Source: an uncultured Marmoricola sp. (lineage in GTDB: Bacteria; Actinomycetota; Actinomycetes; Propionibacteriales; Nocardioidaceae). Taken from it: a stretch of 10,411 bases of DNA. Each line of letters opens with the position of its first letter. Position 1 is the stretch's first letter. Shown here one piece after another: positions 7,481 through 10,411 of this stretch. The stretch spans positions 1 through 10,411 of the forward strand of contig CALMMO010000221.1 of the NCBI GenBank assembly GCA_937868455.1, written 5' to 3'. Made by a program: the position numbers and the translations under genes. The notes beneath the pieces are model-generated. The model saw only the letters and a program-made list of their open reading frames with translations, searched no databases and was not told the DNA's origin.

Positions 7481-7508
7481 AGTTCTATTTATAACAGAAC
7501 TATGCTCG
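7474..7508. promoter_or_regulatory. 13-bp inverted repeat, probable GntR operator
   Basis: The left arm cgagcatagttct (7474-7486) and right arm agaactatgctcg (7496-7508) are perfectly complementary, separated by nine AT-rich bases (atttataac). The left arm contains the complement of the regulator's ATG (7478-7480), and the spacer holds its predicted -10 box. The layout GT-n-TA-n-AC recalls sites described for YtrA-type regulators, from memory. Bound protein would block RNA polymerase at the regulator's own promoter. It could also bind in the mRNA as a hairpin, but the AT-rich spacer and location favour a DNA site. Confidence 0.72.
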
Positions 7509-7516
7509 CTTTGCCA
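7488..7516 (-). promoter_or_regulatory. Predicted promoter of the gntR-DUF1648 unit
   Basis: On the minus strand TATAAA (7493-7488) is a near-consensus -10 box. Seven bases separate it from the A of the ATG at 7480, so transcription would begin at or next to the start codon, as in leaderless actinobacterial mRNAs. A poor -35 candidate TGGCAA (7516-7511) lies 17 bases upstream. Confidence 0.55.
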
Positions 7517-7526
7517 GGAGGGATGT

Positions 7527-7958
7527 TTAGTTGGTCGAGGGCGAAGCTGAAGGTTGCGCAGGCTGCGCCGGGGCACCGGGTTGTCCCTGCTGCTGCGGCT
7601 GGCCCGGATTGCCCATGCAGCCACCCATGGGGCCTTGCCCAGGTTGGCCCATCTGGCCCTGACCCATGCGCCAGCGGCCGTCCTCACCAAAGCCTGCGTG
7701 ATGCCTCATCACAATGTCGTGGCGACGATCCATCATCCGGTGATGAGCTGTGGCGGCCCCCACACCTGCTCCCATCAAGCCACCAAGGATCAGTGTGATC
7801 AGGGCAGTCGCAAGCAGCGCCTTCCAACTCCACAAGCGATCACGCCACGTGGGCTTCGTCGCAACTGGAGTTGCGGGTTGGGCCTGAGCCTGTGCCGGCT
7901 CAGTGCCTTCGGTTGGTTCGTTCAGGTTCTCGTCAGTGCTGACGTCTTCAGTGCTCAT
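7527..7958 (-). CDS. Small single-span membrane protein with a Met/His-rich outer tail
   Basis: I do not recognise a named family. From ATG 7958 the product is 143 residues; an in-frame GTG at 7967 would add three residues, and neither start has a convincing ribosome site. Residues 1-36 are acidic and Gln/Ala/Pro-rich. WRDRLWSWK (38-46) is a basic, aromatic anchor before one transmembrane segment (47-71, rich in Gly near its end). The remaining tail should be outside: HHRMMDRRHDIVMRHH (72-87), then a Gly/Met/Gln region with RMGQGQMGQ, GPMGGCMG and a Pro/Gln/Ala/Ser-rich end. Seven Met, five His and one Cys lie in 72-115, a composition seen in periplasmic copper or silver ligands, so metal binding is conceivable. 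It is divergent from the two-component genes, whose sensor loop has similar composition. An adhesive or cell-wall-spanning role is an alternative. Confidence 0.75.
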   Translation of the reverse strand: MSTEDVSTDENLNEPTEGTEPAQAQAQPATPVATKPTWRDRLWSWKALLATALITLILGGLMGAGVGAATAHHRMMDRRHDIVMRHHAGFGEDGRWRMGQGQMGQPGQGPMGGCMGNPGQPQQQGQPGAPAQPAQPSASPSTN

Positions 7959-7976
7959 GGGCTTCACTGTGGCGGA

Positions 7977-8058
7977 CCAACCTGTGCCCTAGCTGTGCGC
8001 ATCATGTCGGTTTGCCAGCAGTTCATTGTGGATCATTCACAGGGTGCACACAGGGACT
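7977..8058. repeat. Two blocks of 11-bp-phased direct repeats, likely response-regulator sites
   Basis: In the 139-base divergent spacer, the minus strand reads GCACAGCTAGG then GCACAGGTTGG (7998-7977), identical at 9 of 11 positions. The plus strand reads tcacagggtgc then acacagggact (8037-8058), identical at 7 of 11. All four units share CACAG, and each pair is spaced one helical turn apart. OmpR/PhoB-family regulators, which this locus encodes, typically bind as dimers to 11-bp-spaced direct repeats. The blocks point outwards to each gene, consistent with control of both promoters. Elsewhere the spacer has no strong consensus promoter. Confidence 0.5.
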
Positions 8059-8097
8059 GCATAGCTGGATCTGCACCACGTGAGGCAGGCTAGAGAC

Positions 8098-8829
8098 ATG
8101 CCCACTCCTTCGCACGCGCCGCTCTTGACCCGCGCTGATGGCTCTCCCTTGCGGGTCCTTGTCGTCGATGACGAGGCCAACATCGCAGAGCTACTTCGCA
8201 TGGCGTTGCGCTACGAGGGCTGGGACGTCGACACGGCGCTGACTGGCGCCAAGGCGGTCGCGAGTGCCCGAGCCAATCGTCCCGACGCGGTGGTGCTCGA
8301 CATGATGCTTCCCGACTTCAATGGGATGGAAGTCCTCGCCAAGCTCAGAATCCAGCACCCCGACGTGCCGGTGCTGTTCTTGACTGCCAAGGACTCCGTC
8401 GAAGACCGAATCGCTGGGCTGACTGCTGGCGGAGATGACTACGTGACCAAGCCCTTCTCACTGGAGGAGGTCGTGGCCAGACTGCGCGGGCTGATGCGTC
8501 GTACTGGAGCCAGCGACGCGGCGTTGGAGAACTTGCTCACTGTTGGCGACCTAGTCATGGATGAAGACGCCCATGAGGTACGTCGAGGCGGGGAGGACAT
8601 CGCCTTGACCGCCACTGAGTTCGAACTGTTGAGATACCTCATGCGTAACCCGAAGCGAGTGCTGTCCAAGGCCCAGATTTTGGACCGGGTTTGGAACTAC
8701 GACTTTGGGGGCCAAGCCAATGTCGTTGAGCTCTATATCTCCTACCTTCGCAAGAAGGTGGACGCGGGCCGCGAGCCCATGATCCACACCATGCGTGGTG
8801 CCGGCTACGTGTTGAAGCCCGTCGAATGA
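8098..8829 (+). CDS. OmpR/PhoB-family response regulator (PhoP/TcrX-like)
   Basis: The product is 243 residues from ATG 8098; GTG 8080 would add six residues without better support. The receiver domain (about 18-130) has the acidic pair Asp24-Asp25, phospho-acceptor Asp68 in VVLDMMLPD, Thr96 in LFLTAKDS and Lys118 in YVTKPFS. These residues are all intact, so phosphorylation should be normal. The C-terminal winged helix (about 145-243) contains LTATEFELLRYLMRNPKRVLSK, a recognition-helix region VVELYISYLRKKVD and the wing TMRGAGYVL. The sequence GGDDYVTKPFSLEEVVARLR is shared with mycobacterial PhoP and TcrX, so it belongs to that actinobacterial branch, but the target regulon cannot be read from this. 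Its stop overlaps the kinase start (ATGA). Phased repeats upstream suggest autoregulation. Confidence 0.95.
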   Translation: MPTPSHAPLLTRADGSPLRVLVVDDEANIAELLRMALRYEGWDVDTALTGAKAVASARANRPDAVVLDMMLPDFNGMEVLAKLRIQHPDVPVLFLTAKDSVEDRIAGLTAGGDDYVTKPFSLEEVVARLRGLMRRTGASDAALENLLTVGDLVMDEDAHEVRRGGEDIALTATEFELLRYLMRNPKRVLSKAQILDRVWNYDFGGQANVVELYISYLRKKVDAGREPMIHTMRGAGYVLKPVE

Positions 8830-10280
8830 ACGCGGTTCGCGACCTCCCCCGCACCTTGAGCTTTCGGCTCATCGTCACCGCCGTCGCTTTGGTGGCACTG
8901 GTGAGCTTGCTATTGGCCGGAGTCACAACGGTGCTGATGCGCAACTACCTGGTGGGCAAATTGGATCAACAGGTGATGGCTGTGGTTGGCGCACATGACG
9001 TTGACCGCGACGACCACGGCCCCATGCACGGGAGGCCCATGAGCGAGGGGCCTATGGACGCTGAGCCATTGCGCTGTGGGCCCGGCCCTAACTCCCGCGC
9101 ACTCAGGGTGACCTCATTGGGGGTTGGTGGAGTGCTCAATGAAGCCTGCGCCTACACCCCCATTAACTCCCGCAATCTGGCCCAACTCCTGCGAGTGCCT
9201 ATGGACGGTCGCGCCCACAACGTCAACCTTCGCGGCACCGGGCACTACCGGGTGATGGCTGGCAAGAACCCCGCGGGCCAGACCGTCATCGGGGGCTTGC
9301 CGATGAATGACATCACCGACACGATTCGCAATCTGCTTGCCTTCTCAATGGTCCTCGCGGTCGGGGGAACCGTGCTGGCCGGCGTGTTGGGCGGAGTGTT
9401 GGTGCGGCGACAACTGCGTCCGCTGCGGGCAGTAGCTGCGACCGCTCACGAGGTCACCCGAGTCCCTCTTGATGAAGGCGATCAGTCCACGCTGGTGAGG
9501 GTGCCAGCCGCCTTAACTGATGAGCGCACCGAGGTTGGCCAAGTTGGCTCCGCACTCAACACACTGCTCGATCACGTCGATGCGGCATTAGATGCCCGAC
9601 ACCGAAGCGAACTGCAGGTGCGCCAATTTGTGGCTGACGCCTCCCACGAGTTGCGCACTCCCCTCTCCACGATTCATGGGTACGCCGAACTGTCTCGACG
9701 TACTCCTGATGACGCGAACGCACTCAGTCACGCCATGACCAAAGTGGAGACCGAAGCTCACCGGATGTCAGGCCTGGTGGAGGACCTGCTGCTGCTGGCC
9801 CGGCTTGACTCCGGACGCCCACTTCAACGCGAGAGCGTTGACCTCACCCGGCTGCTGCTTGAGGCAACAAGCGATGCCCAACTTCTGGGGCCAGAGCATG
9901 TGTGGCGACTCGATCTGCCTGCCGAGCCAGTCACCCTCACCGGAGATGAGCAGCGATTGCACCAGGTGATTACCAACCTGATGAATAACGCTCGCCAACA
10001 CACGCCGGCTGGCACTCAGGTGACGGTTGGCACTCGTGTCGACTCGGGCACCGTGTTGCTGTGGGTACACGACAACGGCCCCGGCATCCCCACCGAACTT
10101 CAGCCAACGGTCTTTGAACGCTTCACACGCGGCGACTCTTCGCGCACGCGCTCCTCGGGGGGCGCTGGGCTGGGACTCTCGCTGGTCCACGCGATCGTCG
10201 CCGCCCATGGGGGCACCGTCGAACTGAGCAGCCAACCCGGCGACACGACGTTCACTGTGAGGCTCCCGGATCAGCCATGA
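8826..10280 (+). CDS. Membrane sensor histidine kinase, cognate of the response regulator
   Basis: The product is 484 residues. A cytoplasmic N-terminus is followed by TM1 (14-38), an extracytoplasmic loop of about 125 residues, TM2 (169-193) and a HAMP domain (about 194-258). The HisKA box FVADASHELRTPLSTIHGY has phospho-acceptor His274. The ATPase domain shows the N-box NLMNNARQH (Asn388), DNGPGIP (Asp416), the F-box VFERFTRG and GGAGLGLSLVHAIVAAHGG. All catalytic motifs are intact. The architecture matches actinobacterial TcrY/TrcS-type kinases. The loop is unusual in residues 57-77: HDVDRD, HGPMHGRPM and SEGPMD supply Met and His, with Cys84 and Cys108 further on. This may be the sensing site, possibly for a soft metal or redox signal. 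The ATG overlaps the regulator's TGA, so the pair is translationally coupled. Confidence 0.95.
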   Translation: MNAVRDLPRTLSFRLIVTAVALVALVSLLLAGVTTVLMRNYLVGKLDQQVMAVVGAHDVDRDDHGPMHGRPMSEGPMDAEPLRCGPGPNSRALRVTSLGVGGVLNEACAYTPINSRNLAQLLRVPMDGRAHNVNLRGTGHYRVMAGKNPAGQTVIGGLPMNDITDTIRNLLAFSMVLAVGGTVLAGVLGGVLVRRQLRPLRAVAATAHEVTRVPLDEGDQSTLVRVPAALTDERTEVGQVGSALNTLLDHVDAALDARHRSELQVRQFVADASHELRTPLSTIHGYAELSRRTPDDANALSHAMTKVETEAHRMSGLVEDLLLLARLDSGRPLQRESVDLTRLLLEATSDAQLLGPEHVWRLDLPAEPVTLTGDEQRLHQVITNLMNNARQHTPAGTQVTVGTRVDSGTVLLWVHDNGPGIPTELQPTVFERFTRGDSSRTRSSGGAGLGLSLVHAIVAAHGGTVELSSQPGDTTFTVRLPDQP

Positions 10281-10324
10281 GTTAAGTGGCACGAATCATT
10301 CGGCCCAGGTCAGTGAAGTCTGCG

Positions 10325-10330
10325 AAGATT
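10325..10330 (+). promoter_or_regulatory. Possible -10 box for a leaderless LysE-type gene
   Basis: AAGATT ends six bases before the ATG at 10337, the spacing expected if transcription starts at the start codon. No -35 box or ribosome site is evident in the 56-base gap after the kinase gene, and no terminator hairpin is seen, so read-through from the kinase is equally possible. Confidence 0.25.
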
Positions 10331-10336
10331 CCCCTC

Positions 10337-10411
10337 ATGCCTACCGATCGCCAGTGGATCACCTTCTTGGTGGCCTCGTTCCTGTTCATTCAGGTTCCTG
10401 GCCCGAGCCTG
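10337..10411 (+). CDS. LysE/RhtB-family amino-acid exporter, N-terminal fragment
   Basis: The first 25 codons run from ATG 10337 to the window edge. They read MPTDRQWITFLVASF and then LFIQVPGPSL, a polar start followed by a hydrophobic first span ending in PGPS. The PGP motif at the end of the first transmembrane helix is typical of LysE/RhtB translocators, which export amino acids or related metabolites and are about 200-215 residues long. Too little is visible to suggest a substrate. Confidence 0.65.
   Translation, partial: MPTDRQWITFLVASFLFIQVPGPSL

Noticed and set aside
7481..7690. N-terminal extension of the GntR regulator up to 7690
   Set aside because: The extension would overlap the upstream gene and is Arg/Trp/Ser-rich, while the GntR domain begins directly after ATG 7480 with a fitting promoter.
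7554..8093. 179-residue plus-strand frame antisense to the Met/His-rich membrane protein
   Set aside because: The minus-strand frame has a coherent anchor, membrane span and tail plus sensible spacing to its neighbours, whereas this one has no recognisable domain and runs into the response-regulator start.
9768..10292. 174-residue minus-strand frame opposite the kinase ATPase domain
   Set aside because: It overlaps fully the conserved kinase motifs and its own sequence has no family signature, so it is a GC-rich shadow frame.

Overview
The window reads as chromosomal DNA of an actinobacterium (Actinomycetota) with moderately high GC, roughly 60% by eye. Supporting signs are the actinobacterial style of HrpA, a PhoP/TcrX-type response regulator, an actinobacterial PemK/MazF-like protein, GTG starts, and several genes with weak or no Shine-Dalgarno sequence. 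No tRNA, rRNA, CRISPR array, transposase or integrase is visible, and coding is dense. No gene-free stretch exceeds about 140 bases.

Layout. (1) 1-1181, minus: a lipoprotein substrate-binding protein of an ABC importer, cut at its C-terminus by the window edge. (2) 1318-2459, plus: an uncharacterised soluble protein, then a 113-base spacer with strong RNA-folding potential, then an apparently orphan PemK/MazF-like protein. (3) 2456-6148, minus: the DEAH RNA helicase HrpA, convergent with the MazF-like gene so that both stop codons lie in one CTAG. (4) 6189-7480, minus: a two-gene ATGA-coupled unit of a short YtrA-type GntR regulator and a DUF1648 membrane protein. A 13-bp inverted repeat covers the regulator's predicted -10 box and start codon. 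hrpA begins only 40 bases after this unit and may share its transcript. (5) 7527-7958, minus, diverging from 8098-10280, plus: a small Met/His-rich single-span membrane protein opposite a response regulator and sensor kinase pair, also ATGA-coupled. The spacer between them carries two blocks of 11-bp-phased direct repeats in opposite orientation. (6) 10337 to the end, plus: the first 25 codons of a LysE/RhtB-type exporter.

The most interesting part is region 5. The sensor's extracytoplasmic loop and the outer tail of the divergent membrane protein share an unusual Met/His/Gly/Pro composition. The intergenic repeats look like binding sites for an OmpR/PhoB-family regulator. Together they suggest an envelope-stress or metal-sensing circuit in which the regulator controls both itself and a Met/His-rich surface protein. 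That role is inferred. The second unusual element is the foldable RNA at 1886-1966, which has two mutually exclusive pairings ahead of the MazF-like gene.
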